From: an uncultured Alphaproteobacteria bacterium
GTDB taxonomy: Bacteria; Pseudomonadota; Alphaproteobacteria; HIMB59; GCA-002718135
Assembly (NCBI GenBank): GCA_902530685.1
Contig: CACAAZ010000008.1
Location: 1-49,808, forward strand
Length of the DNA stretch: 49,808 nt
Reading direction: 5' to 3'
Shown here: piece by piece, positions 1 to 7,796 of the stretch
Layout of the letters: each line of letters starts with the position of its first letter
Position numbering within the stretch: position 1 is the stretch's first letter
Notes under the pieces: generated by a model
What the model was told of the DNA's origin: nothing
The model's database searches: none
The model's input: the letters and a program-made list of their open reading frames with translations, nothing else
Made by a program: the position numbers and the translations under genes

Positions 1-993
1 CAATATATTGGTGATAAAGTTACTAAAAGAGAGGGTGACAAAAGAGCAGATAAACAAATCCGTAAAGCAAAAAAAGATAAAAATAACGGCATGGTCTATG
101 TTTTTGAACTAAACAAGCGATACGACATAGACGGTGATGTCGATTATAATTTTGCAAAATTTATTAATCACTCATGTAATCCGAATTGTGAAGTAGACAT
201 CATAGATAATGAGATTTGGATTTCTTCTATTAAACGAATAAAAAAAGGAGACGAACTTTTCTATAACTATGGTTATCCTTTTGATACAGATTTTGTGGAT
301 CACATTTGTAAGTGTGGTTCTAGAAATTGTGTAGGTTATATTTTAAGTGACAATGATTGGCCTCAAGAACATAATGATGTGGTTCAAAAAGTTTTAAAAA
401 AAGCGAAAAATGGAACTAAGGTAGTGCTTATCCCAGGAAATCATGATGAAGTATTAAAAGATTTTACAAATTTTTCCTTTGGAGAAATTTCAATCAAAAA
501 TGAAGATACACATCAATTAGCTGATGGAAGGAAAGTACTGATTACACACGGAGATGAGTTTGATGCTGTGATCATTAATGCAAGATGGTTAGCCAAAGTG
601 GGATCAGCACTTTATGAATATTTGCTAAAGTTAAATAATGTATTTAATTTTATTCGACGAAAGATGGGTTTATCTTACTGGTCACTGTCTCAATATTTAA
701 AAAAGAAAACAAAGCATGCAACAAACTTTATTAGTAATTTTGAGTTTGCTGTATCTGATAGAGCAAGAAGAGAAAATGCCGATGTCGTTGTGTGTGGGCA
801 TATACATAGACCTGAAATAAAGGAATTAAATGGTGTTCTCTATTGTAATGATGGTGACTGGATTGAAAGTTGCACAGCACTCGTTGAAGATGAAATTGGA
901 AATTTATCTATTCTTAATTGGCCCGAAGAAAGAGAAAAATTAAAATTAATTTCTTTTGAAGAAAGACGAAAAATAAAAGAGGATGCAGCCTAA
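1..993 (+). CDS. SET-domain / LpxH-like metallophosphatase fusion (5' partial)
   Basis: The frame is open from base 1 without a start, so the gene begins upstream; the ATG at 91 lies inside the SET domain. The first ~120 visible residues are a SET lysine methyltransferase core (FINHSCNPNC, then GDELFYNYGY) ending in a post-SET cysteine cluster (CKCGSRNC). Right after GYILSDNDWP the protein becomes an LpxH/UDP-2,3-diacylglucosamine-diphosphatase-like metallophosphoesterase: QEHNDVVQKVL, then GNHDE, THGDEFD and GHIHRPE. From family knowledge, the phosphatase lacks its N-terminal part with the first metal ligands (DxH and GD), so that half is probably inactive. The SET half looks complete at its C-terminus. 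The joint falls on the WP dipeptide that both families carry there. This may be a real deletion fusion or an assembly chimera. The stop overlaps the next gene by 11 bp. Confidence 0.75.
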   Translation, partial: QYIGDKVTKREGDKRADKQIRKAKKDKNNGMVYVFELNKRYDIDGDVDYNFAKFINHSCNPNCEVDIIDNEIWISSIKRIKKGDELFYNYGYPFDTDFVDHICKCGSRNCVGYILSDNDWPQEHNDVVQKVLKKAKNGTKVVLIPGNHDEVLKDFTNFSFGEISIKNEDTHQLADGRKVLITHGDEFDAVIINARWLAKVGSALYEYLLKLNNVFNFIRRKMGLSYWSLSQYLKKKTKHATNFISNFEFAVSDRARRENADVVVCGHIHRPEIKELNGVLYCNDGDWIESCTALVEDEIGNLSILNWPEEREKLKLISFEERRKIKEDAA

Positions 994-1984
994 AAAAATC
1001 GCGTTAATTAGTGATGCGTGGGTTCCTCAGGTAAATGGCGTTGTTACGACATTTCAAAGCATTATACCTATTCTAAAAAAAAAAGGTTTTGAAATTAAAA
1101 TATTACATCCTGAGATGTTTAATAATTTTAGTTATCCTTGGTACAAAGAAATAAAAATTTCTTACAATACTAAAAAAGTTACTGAAAAATTTTTTAAAGA
1201 ATTTAATCCAGATGTTGTTCATATAATGACTGAAGGTCCGGTAGGTTTTGCTGGTCGTAAGTACTGTCTTAAAAATAAACTACAATACACTTCTTCCTTT
1301 CACACCCGTTTTCCTGACTACATTAAGCAAAGAGCTTTTATCCCAAAGAGATTTACATACTCCATATTAAGAAGACTACATAGTGATTCAGAAAGAGTTC
1401 TTGTTCCATCAGTTTCAATGCTAAATGAGTTAAAAAAGTATAATTTTAAAAATTTAGTAGTTTGGAATAGAGGTGTTGATACAGAATTATTTAATCCAAA
1501 TAAAAGAGACACAAACAGTAAAGATAGGCAACTGACTTATGTTGGTAGAGTAGCAATTGAAAAAAATATTGAAGAATTTTTAAAACTTAAAGGAAATTAT
1601 AATAAAACTGTTGTGGGTGATGGTCCCGAATTACAAAAATATATTAATAAATATCCTGAAATAAATTTTGTCGGTGTAAAAACTGGAGATGAACTAGCGA
1701 AATATTATGCAAACGCAGATGTATTTGTCTTTCCTTCTAAAACAGACACTTTAGGAAATGTAATACTTGAAGCATTGGCTAGTGGAACACCAATTGCTGC
1801 ATATCCAGTAACCGGGCCCATAGATGTATTAACAGATGAAAAGATTAACACTTTAGATAATGACTTGTTACAATCAGTTAAGAAGGCACTTAAAGTAAAA
1901 AGGGTTGATTGTAGAAATTTTACTCTTAAATTAACTTGGGAGAAATGTGTGAATGAATTTTTAGAATTCATGGTAAAAGTTTAG
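983..1984 (+). CDS. GT4-family glycosyltransferase (mannosyltransferase-like)
   Basis: A 333-residue GT-B fold glycosyltransferase. The N-terminus (ALISDAWVPQVNGVVTTFQSI) is typical of GDP-mannose-dependent alpha-mannosyltransferases and SqdX-like enzymes. The C-terminal donor-binding half shows YVGRVAIEKN, VVGDGPE and the EX7E-type region FPSKTDTLGNVILEALASG. It probably acts at the cytoplasmic face of the membrane on a lipid acceptor, but the acceptor cannot be read from sequence. The start ATG lies inside the end of the upstream phosphatase ORF, so the two are translationally coupled. An LpxH-like phosphatase followed by such a glycosyltransferase is, as I recall, a recurrent pair in Alphaproteobacteria. 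Length is slightly short for the family. Confidence 0.85.
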   Translation: MQPKKIALISDAWVPQVNGVVTTFQSIIPILKKKGFEIKILHPEMFNNFSYPWYKEIKISYNTKKVTEKFFKEFNPDVVHIMTEGPVGFAGRKYCLKNKLQYTSSFHTRFPDYIKQRAFIPKRFTYSILRRLHSDSERVLVPSVSMLNELKKYNFKNLVVWNRGVDTELFNPNKRDTNSKDRQLTYVGRVAIEKNIEEFLKLKGNYNKTVVGDGPELQKYINKYPEINFVGVKTGDELAKYYANADVFVFPSKTDTLGNVILEALASGTPIAAYPVTGPIDVLTDEKINTLDNDLLQSVKKALKVKRVDCRNFTLKLTWEKCVNEFLEFMVKV

Positions 1985-2004
1985 TTATTTAAGGTAATTT
2001 TATA

Positions 2005-2661
2005 GTGACATTTTCTTTAAGACAAAAAATACTAGCAGAATTTATTGGGACATATTTTCTTGTACTAACAGTTGTAGGTAGTGGAATTATGGGAGAGTTA
2101 ATGTCAAATGACCTTGGTATAATATTACTAGGAAACACTATTGCAACAGGTGCCATTTTATATGTAATTATTTCTATGTTTATTAATATCTCAGGAGCGT
2201 ACTTTAATCCTGCTGTTGTATTAAGTGATATTATCCAAAAAAATATTCCTATTAATTACGGAATAATTTTTATTTTTACTCAGATTATTGCTGGTATATT
2301 TGGTTGTTTAACTGCAAATTGGTATTTTGAATATCCTATAATTGAATGGTCACTCAATGAAAGAGTTGGTGTATTTAAATTCTTTTCAGAAATAATTGCA
2401 ACTGTTGGATTATTATTAACTATTTTTATATTAAAAGAGGTAAACAAGGAAAGAATAGCTATTGGTGTAGCTCTATTTATTACCGCAGGATATTGGTTTA
2501 CTTCATCAACAAGTTTTGCAAATCCAGCAGTAACTATAGGGAGAATGTTTACAGACAGCTTTAGTGGAATAAGTCCATCAAGTGTTCTAGGTTTTATTTT
2601 AGCTCAGATTATTGGTGCTCTTATTGCTACATTTATTGTTAGATTGTTTTTTAAAAATTAG
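2005..2661 (+). CDS. Aquaporin / MIP-family channel
   Basis: A 218-residue membrane channel starting at GTG. It has six hydrophobic helices and both half-helix motifs: FNPAVVLSD near residue 72 and ANPAVTIGR near residue 172. Members of this family move water or small neutral solutes; the AqpS branch exports arsenite in Alphaproteobacteria that carry a thioredoxin-dependent ArsC. An arsC lies 4 kb away in this window, which makes an arsenite or metalloid role possible but unproven. It starts 20 bp after the glycosyltransferase and converges with ppx, overlapping it by 4 bp. Confidence 0.85.
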   Translation: MTFSLRQKILAEFIGTYFLVLTVVGSGIMGELMSNDLGIILLGNTIATGAILYVIISMFINISGAYFNPAVVLSDIIQKNIPINYGIIFIFTQIIAGIFGCLTANWYFEYPIIEWSLNERVGVFKFFSEIIATVGLLLTIFILKEVNKERIAIGVALFITAGYWFTSSTSFANPAVTIGRMFTDSFSGISPSSVLGFILAQIIGALIATFIVRLFFKN

Positions 2662-3563
2662 TTCAACATATCGTACAAGTAGCCTTCACGGATTCCATAT
2701 CTTACAAAAATAATATTTTTAATGTTATAAAATGAAGCAAGGCTAAATAAAATATATGTAGATAATTTTAATTTATCTAATCGATTGGGTTGGACAACAT
2801 TCAATTTTTGAATTTGTTTTTTTTCCATAGAGTATAATTTGTGATAAAATATTTCTAACTCTGAAAATGGTATCATGTACCCATGTAATTTATTTTTCTT
2901 GATTCCATTTAGGTGCAAATGAAGTTTTGCAAGGTTGCGCCACATGCCTCCAATAACATAAATATTTCCTACGTTTTTAGAAAATTTAAGAGATTGGTTT
3001 TTAAATTTAGAAAATAAAAAATTACCAAATTTAATTTTAGTAGTTTTGTACATCTCAGATTCACTTCTTAAGATGCCAATTTTTAAACTTTTAGTTTCAA
3101 GTATGTTTTCATTTTTTATAGTACTAAGTTCTAAACTTCCACCTCCCAAGTCAGCAACTAAACCGATTGGATTTTTTATTGAACTAATTACACCTAGAGA
3201 TCCGCATTTAGCTTCATTTTTTGGTGAGAGCACTTCTACTCTAACTGACTTTTTTTTCTTGAAGGGTTCAATAATTTCTTTTCCATTTATTGTTTCACGA
3301 ATTGCGGCCGTTGCAATTATATGAATATCTAAGGACTCATAATCTTTTGCAATCTTAATATATTCTTCTAAGCATTTTATAGCTTCTTTTATTTTTATCG
3401 ATGGGAGTTTACCTATTTTAATACTTTCACCTAATTTTAAGAATTCTCTTTTTTGATAAAGTATTGGAAAAGGATGAATAGCTTGCGCATATATAACTAG
3501 TCTAAATGTGTTAGAGCCTAGATCAATCACTGTTATGGGATTTTTATTTTTCTTTTTAGCCAT
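2658..3563 (-). CDS. ppx: Exopolyphosphatase / guanosine pentaphosphatase (Ppx/GppA)
   Basis: A 301-residue member of the ASKHA-fold Ppx/GppA family that releases phosphate from polyphosphate ends or converts pppGpp to ppGpp. The phosphate-binding loops are visible: VIDLGSNTFRLV near residue 14, ATAAIRET near residue 105 and GLVADLGGGSLEL near residue 137. Only the two ASKHA subdomains are present; the C-terminal HD-like extension of long Ppx enzymes is missing, as in many alphaproteobacterial homologues. The start is ATG at 3563, with a short lysine-rich leader before the core. It is divergent from sixA with 32 bp between starts and two genes from ppk, which supports a polyphosphate role over a purely stringent-response one. 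Confidence 0.85.
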   Translation of the reverse strand: MAKKKNKNPITVIDLGSNTFRLVIYAQAIHPFPILYQKREFLKLGESIKIGKLPSIKIKEAIKCLEEYIKIAKDYESLDIHIIATAAIRETINGKEIIEPFKKKKSVRVEVLSPKNEAKCGSLGVISSIKNPIGLVADLGGGSLELSTIKNENILETKSLKIGILRSESEMYKTTKIKFGNFLFSKFKNQSLKFSKNVGNIYVIGGMWRNLAKLHLHLNGIKKNKLHGYMIPFSELEIFYHKLYSMEKKQIQKLNVVQPNRLDKLKLSTYILFSLASFYNIKNIIFVRYGIREGYLYDMLN

Positions 3564-3595
3564 GGAAATGTATACATCTAAAGTATTAAACTCGA

Positions 3596-4054
3596 ATGCT
3601 ACAAGTCTATTTATTACGTCACGCCAAATCTAGTTGGGATAATTTAGAACTTGATGACATTGATAGGCCACTGAATAAAAGAGGTGTGAGAAACGCAAAA
3701 CAATTTTCTAAAATATTAGATAAAAGAAAATTTCAAATTGGTCAGATAATATGTTCTCCTTCTAAAAGAACAACTAGCACATATGATATAATTTCTAATT
3801 CATTTGATCGCTCAGTAAAATTTACAATTGATAACGATATTTATGAATGCCCACCAAATATACTTGTAAGCAAAATTAAAAAATTAAAAAAAAATACTCT
3901 TATCATTGGACACAACCCTAGTTTGATAGATTCAATTAATATTTTATGTAATTCAAATATTGAACATTTTCCAACCTGTGCTTTTGCTATAATATCCTTT
4001 AAAAATAACTGGACTATTGATAAAATTTTAAAACCAAAAAATAAAAATTATTAA
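3596..4054 (+). CDS. sixA: SixA-type phosphohistidine phosphatase
   Basis: A 152-residue histidine phosphatase (phosphoglycerate-mutase-like fold). The catalytic RHG-type motif appears as LLRHAKSSWD at residues 6-15, and the second catalytic histidine as IIGHNPSL near residue 102. SixA enzymes dephosphorylate phosphohistidine proteins such as HPt domains or the nitrogen PTS. Its place between ppx and ppk is notable because PPK1 works through a phosphohistidine intermediate, but a direct effect on PPK is only a guess. The gap to ppk is 60 bp. Confidence 0.85.
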   Translation: MLQVYLLRHAKSSWDNLELDDIDRPLNKRGVRNAKQFSKILDKRKFQIGQIICSPSKRTTSTYDIISNSFDRSVKFTIDNDIYECPPNILVSKIKKLKKNTLIIGHNPSLIDSINILCNSNIEHFPTCAFAIISFKNNWTIDKILKPKNKNY

Positions 4055-4114
4055 AGAAATATGAATTTTTTATGAACATGTTTTTTTTATACCTAAAAAA
4101 TATAAAAAAAAATT

Positions 4115-6220
4115 ATGTTAAAAAAAAATACTGCTTATAACTATGCAAACAGGGAATTGTCTTGGCTAAAATTCAATGAAAGAGTCTTAAGTCAGACATC
4201 TGATAGTAAAATTCCACTTTTAGAAAGGGTTAGATTTTTATCAATAGCATTCTCTAATTTAGATGAATTTTTTATGGTTAGAGTAGCAGGATTGAATGTT
4301 CAAAAATTTTCACGAAATAAAAGTTTTGATGGATTAACACCACAACAACAACTCAAGCTGATAGATAAAGAAACATCGAAAATGATTTCAAATATAAAAT
4401 CAATATGGATAGATTTACTAAGAGAGCTTTCAGAAAACAAAATCCATATAGATGTAGAAAAAACACTGAAAACAAAAGATAAAACATTTATTAAAAATTA
4501 TTTAGAAGAAAATAATTGGGGGGTTTTAACGCCAATTATTATTGATCCATCTCACCCATTTCCTTTTATACCAAATAAAGAAACAACCTTAGTATGTCGT
4601 TTAATAAATAATAAAAAAACTTTTTATGGAATACTGAGAGTGCCAGAGGGATTAGAAAAATTTATTAAATTACCTGGTAAAAAAATACGTTTTGTATCTA
4701 TGGAGACAGCCCTACTTATTTCTTTAAAAGAAATTTTCCAGTGTGATAGGGTTTTGGATAAAGGTGTTTTTAGACCAATTAGGAATAGTGAATTAGAATT
4801 AGGAGGTGAAGGAGAAGATTTATTTTTAGTATTTCAAAAAGCTATTTTTGAGAGAAGAAGACAAGAGGTAATAAGAATTGATTTTGATGAAAGTATATCT
4901 AGTAACTTAATTAAATTCATAAATAAAAAACTTAACTATAAGGATGTAAATACATATAAACTGCCAATACCCGTTAATCTTTCGAGTATAGAGTCAATTT
5001 TTTTGAAAGATTTTAAAAAATTATTATTTCCAAAATTTAAGGTACGGTTTCCTGAAAGAATTAAAGATTTTAAAAATGATTATTTTAAAGCTATAGCAAA
5101 TAAAGATATTGTTATTCATCACCCTTTTGAATCTTTTGAAGTAGTGACTCAGTTTATTGATCAAGCTGCGGATGATCCAAAAGTCTTATCAATAAAACAT
5201 ACTTTATATCGAACTACTGATGACTCACCAATAGAAACAAGTTTAGTTAGAGCAGCACAAAAAGGAAAATTAGTAACTGTCATTATAGAGTTGCAAGCAC
5301 GTTTTGATGAAGAGCGTAACTTAAAATGGGCAAAAGAATTAGAATTAGCTGGAGCGCAAGTTGTTTTTGGCAATATTGATATGAAAACTCATGCAAAAAT
5401 TACACTTGTAACAAGGAAGCAAATGAATTCTGTTGTAAATTACGCACATTATGGAACAGGTAATTATCACCCGAGAAATGCAAGAGTTTATATGGATTTA
5501 TCTTACTTCACCTGTGACAAAACATTAACAAATGATGCTGCAAAAATGTTTAATTATTTAACTAGTTATTCAGAACCAACCACAATAAAAAAAATAGTAT
5601 ATTCTCCAATAACTGCAAGAAACAAATTAAATGAACTAATTAGAAATGAAATTACAAATGCTGGAAAAAATAAACCATCTGGAATAGTTTGTAAGTGTAA
5701 TTCTCTTGTTGATAAACAAATTATTGATGAATTTTATAAAGCATCTCAAAAAAATGTAAAAATTGAATTGTTAATAAGAGGAATTTGCTCTCTAATACCT
5801 GGTAAAGAAAATCTATCGGAAAATATAGTTGTTAAAAGTATAATTGGTCGTTTTTTAGAACATACGAGAATATATTGTTTTTATAACGGTCATAAATTCC
5901 CTCATAGAAAAAATATCTTGTTTATTTCTTCTGCCGATTTAATGCAAAGAAATCTAGATAGGCGGGTTGAAACATTTATTCCTATTGAAAATGAAACTGT
6001 ACATGAACAAATATTAAATCAGATCTTAATTGCCAGTATGACAGATAATACAAATTCTTGGCAAATGTTAAGTAATGGCAATTATCAGAAAAAAGAAATA
6101 TCAAGCAAAGAGAAAAAATTTTCCTCTCACAATTTTTTTATCAAAAATCCAAGCTTGTCTGGGAGGGGTTCAGCAAAACTCAAATCTAGAGCTAAGTCTA
6201 ATTTAAAAATTGGAAAATAG
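4115..6220 (+). CDS. ppk: Polyphosphate kinase 1
   Basis: A 701-residue PPK1 that polymerises the gamma-phosphate of ATP into polyphosphate. Domains run in the usual order: N domain (NRELSWLKFNERVL near residue 11), head domain, then two phospholipase-D-like catalytic domains. HHPFESFEVVTQFIDQAA opens the first catalytic domain. MKTHAKITLVTR carries the autophosphorylated histidine, and YGTGNYHPRNARVY follows. The C-terminus has ISSADLMQRNLDRRVE. Length is normal. The basic C-terminal tail (KLKSRAKSNLK) is not part of the conserved fold. Together with ppx, PiT and DUF47 it indicates phosphate storage. Confidence 0.95.
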   Translation: MLKKNTAYNYANRELSWLKFNERVLSQTSDSKIPLLERVRFLSIAFSNLDEFFMVRVAGLNVQKFSRNKSFDGLTPQQQLKLIDKETSKMISNIKSIWIDLLRELSENKIHIDVEKTLKTKDKTFIKNYLEENNWGVLTPIIIDPSHPFPFIPNKETTLVCRLINNKKTFYGILRVPEGLEKFIKLPGKKIRFVSMETALLISLKEIFQCDRVLDKGVFRPIRNSELELGGEGEDLFLVFQKAIFERRRQEVIRIDFDESISSNLIKFINKKLNYKDVNTYKLPIPVNLSSIESIFLKDFKKLLFPKFKVRFPERIKDFKNDYFKAIANKDIVIHHPFESFEVVTQFIDQAADDPKVLSIKHTLYRTTDDSPIETSLVRAAQKGKLVTVIIELQARFDEERNLKWAKELELAGAQVVFGNIDMKTHAKITLVTRKQMNSVVNYAHYGTGNYHPRNARVYMDLSYFTCDKTLTNDAAKMFNYLTSYSEPTTIKKIVYSPITARNKLNELIRNEITNAGKNKPSGIVCKCNSLVDKQIIDEFYKASQKNVKIELLIRGICSLIPGKENLSENIVVKSIIGRFLEHTRIYCFYNGHKFPHRKNILFISSADLMQRNLDRRVETFIPIENETVHEQILNQILIASMTDNTNSWQMLSNGNYQKKEISSKEKKFSSHNFFIKNPSLSGRGSAKLKSRAKSNLKIGK

Positions 6221-6229
6221 AATTTAATC

Positions 6230-6278
6230 CCACTCACAATAATTGGACATAAGCAGGAAGAAATAATACTGTGAGTGG
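6230..6278. other. Inverted repeat downstream of ppk
   Basis: CCACTCACA (6230-6238) is perfectly complementary to TGTGAGTGG (6270-6278), leaving a 31-base loop. It begins 10 bp after the ppk stop, in the 140-bp gap before arsC. No run of T follows directly on either strand, so it is not a classic intrinsic terminator. It may be a 3'-end stabiliser, a weak bidirectional terminator or an operator. Nothing else is recognisable in the very AT-rich remainder of the gap. Confidence 0.4.
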
Positions 6279-6360
6279 TAAAAAGTATTTAAATTTTATT
6301 TTTTACAGACGTATTAATAGAATATTAAATTTTTATAAATTAAGCTAATATTTAAATTTA

Positions 6361-6780
6361 TTAGTTTTCAAATAAATTTTTTAGTTCTTTCAATTTAATA
6401 AAAATTGAGTCTCTTACTTCTCTAAATTTATCTAATTGGTTTGAACTAAAATGATCTGATGCTGGATCATCAAATGGTATTGAAAATATCTGAGCTTTGG
6501 AATTTAAAACTGGACATACCTCTTCTTTACAAAGCGTAAAAACGGTATTTAATTCATCTCTAAATTTTTTGTCTAAACTTTCAAAATCTTTTGAATAATG
6601 TTTTGATATATCAATATCGATTTCACCCATAACATCGATAGCATTGGGATTAACTTCTTTGGGCACTGATCCTGCACTTTGAATGATACAATTAGGATAT
6701 AATTTTTTTGCAATTCCTTCAGCCATTTGACTTCTTGCTGAATTAGCAACACACATAAAAAGAATATTTTTATTTTTCAT
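6361..6780 (-). CDS. arsC: Arsenate reductase, LMW-phosphatase type
   Basis: A 139-residue protein of the low-molecular-weight phosphatase fold. The P-loop CVANSARSQMAEG (catalytic Cys near residue 10, CX5R) is followed by the redox pair LCKEEVCP near residues 83-89. That Cys pair and the DDPA segment distinguish thioredoxin-coupled ArsC from plain protein tyrosine phosphatases. It reduces arsenate to arsenite in the cytoplasm. Arsenate enters through low-specificity phosphate carriers, and a PiT permease lies just upstream on the other strand. There is no arsB/acr3 pump in the window; the aquaporin at 2005-2661 is the only candidate arsenite exit. Confidence 0.85.
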   Translation of the reverse strand: MKNKNILFMCVANSARSQMAEGIAKKLYPNCIIQSAGSVPKEVNPNAIDVMGEIDIDISKHYSKDFESLDKKFRDELNTVFTLCKEEVCPVLNSKAQIFSIPFDDPASDHFSSNQLDKFREVRDSIFIKLKELKNLFEN

Positions 6781-7004
6781 GTCAGCAAATAAATATATCC
6801 AAAAATAAATAGTGGGAGTTGTAAACCAAAGTTTGTGAGCAGAGCTCTATCTTTTGTTATATAACCAACAATTGACCAACCAACAGCACCTGTACCGTGA
6901 ATAATTATGTTAATTGGATAGGCATTTAAATTGGTTAATAATATTCCTGATAAAATTAACGCGGTGCTAAACCACTTAATTCTATTAATTGATAAATCTG
7001 TCAT
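6777..7004 (-). CDS. Small two/three-helix membrane protein (DUF6552-like?)
   Basis: A 75-residue protein made largely of hydrophobic segments around residues 11-26, 30-46 and 56-74, joined by a short KDR-containing loop. It resembles small alphaproteobacterial membrane proteins of unknown function with the pattern NxYPxN...GVxGWxxVGxxxKDRAL, perhaps DUF6552, though I cannot confirm the family. Its stop overlaps the arsC start by 4 bp, so the two are cotranscribed. No enzymatic motif is visible. Confidence 0.6.
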   Translation of the reverse strand: MTDLSINRIKWFSTALILSGILLTNLNAYPINIIIHGTGAVGWSIVGYITKDRALLTNFGLQLPLFIFGYIYLLT

Positions 7005-7070
7005 ATCTTCTCCTAAATTCTATAGATTGCGAATATTACACTTTACTTAAAGATAAAGATATTAATCAAA

Positions 7071-7090
7071 TTGTAACAAAAATTTAACAT
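7071..7090 (+). promoter_or_regulatory. Possible Pho box before DUF47/PiT
   Basis: TTGTAACA and ATTTAACA stand as direct repeats with an 11-bp period (7071-7078 and 7082-7089). This matches the 7+4+7 layout of PhoB sites, and TTGTAACA is close to alphaproteobacterial half-sites. It lies between the divergent arsC operon and the DUF47-PiT genes, 38 bp before the DUF47 start. A TATAAG at 7116 is a possible -10, but the spacing is longer than in the E. coli model, so this is the weakest of the three candidates. Confidence 0.35.
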
Positions 7091-7127
7091 TTCTTTCTTT
7101 TTTTTTGAAAAGTTCTATAAGCACGCC

Positions 7128-7790
7128 ATGTTTGGATTAAAAAGTGCATCATTATTTGGTGATACCAAAAAGCTTGAAAGAGAAATTGATGAGTTTGTTG
7201 ATATTGTCTCTGAAGTGGGCTTAGTATTTAAATCGATAGTTCCAACTTATCTCAATCATTCCGCCAATGGTAAATTTGAGGAAATGGTTGAAAAAGTTAA
7301 AGAAATGGAAAGTAAGGCCGACAAAATTACGAAAGATGTTGAGCATACTCTTTATGAAGAAACACTAATCCCAGATGCAAGAAGTGATGTGTTACGACTT
7401 CTAGAACACATCGACGAATTAATTGGAATGTACCAAGGAAATTGCTATCACTTCTCTATTCAAAAACCTAATTTTCCAAAAGAATTTCATGAAGATCTTA
7501 TTGAGTTAACAGAGACTGTTGTAAATTGTGTTGAGTCACTTTGTTTGACTGTCCGATCATTTTTTAGAGATATTAAATCTGTTAGAGATAATGCTCATAA
7601 AGTAACTTTTTATGAAAAAGAATCTGATATAAAATTTAGTGCACTTGCAAGAAGAATTTTTGATTCTGAATTACCTCTAGATCAAAAAATGCATCTTCGA
7701 TATTTTGTAGAGAAGATTGATCGTATTAGTGATCAAGCAGAAGACATAGCTGACGAGGTTCAAATTTACGCTATTAAACGCTCCGTTTAA
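7128..7790 (+). CDS. DUF47 family PhoU-like phosphate transport accessory protein
   Basis: A 220-residue, almost all-helical protein of the DUF47/TIGR00153 PhoU-like family. Acidic metal-binding helices of the PhoU type are visible (KVKEMESKADKITKDVE near residues 49-65 and VEKIDRISDQAEDIADEV near the end). These cytoplasmic proteins partner PiT permeases and are thought to control phosphate uptake. The next gene is exactly such a permease, 6 bp downstream. No strong Shine-Dalgarno precedes the ATG. Confidence 0.85.
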   Translation: MFGLKSASLFGDTKKLEREIDEFVDIVSEVGLVFKSIVPTYLNHSANGKFEEMVEKVKEMESKADKITKDVEHTLYEETLIPDARSDVLRLLEHIDELIGMYQGNCYHFSIQKPNFPKEFHEDLIELTETVVNCVESLCLTVRSFFRDIKSVRDNAHKVTFYEKESDIKFSALARRIFDSELPLDQKMHLRYFVEKIDRISDQAEDIADEVQIYAIKRSV

Positions 7791-7796
7791 TTTTCA

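Noticed and set aside
4060-4077. Pho box before ppk (TATGAAT-TTTT-TATGAAC)
   Set aside because: It has an 11-bp period but poor match to the other candidates and lies in homopolymer-rich sequence; too weak to list.
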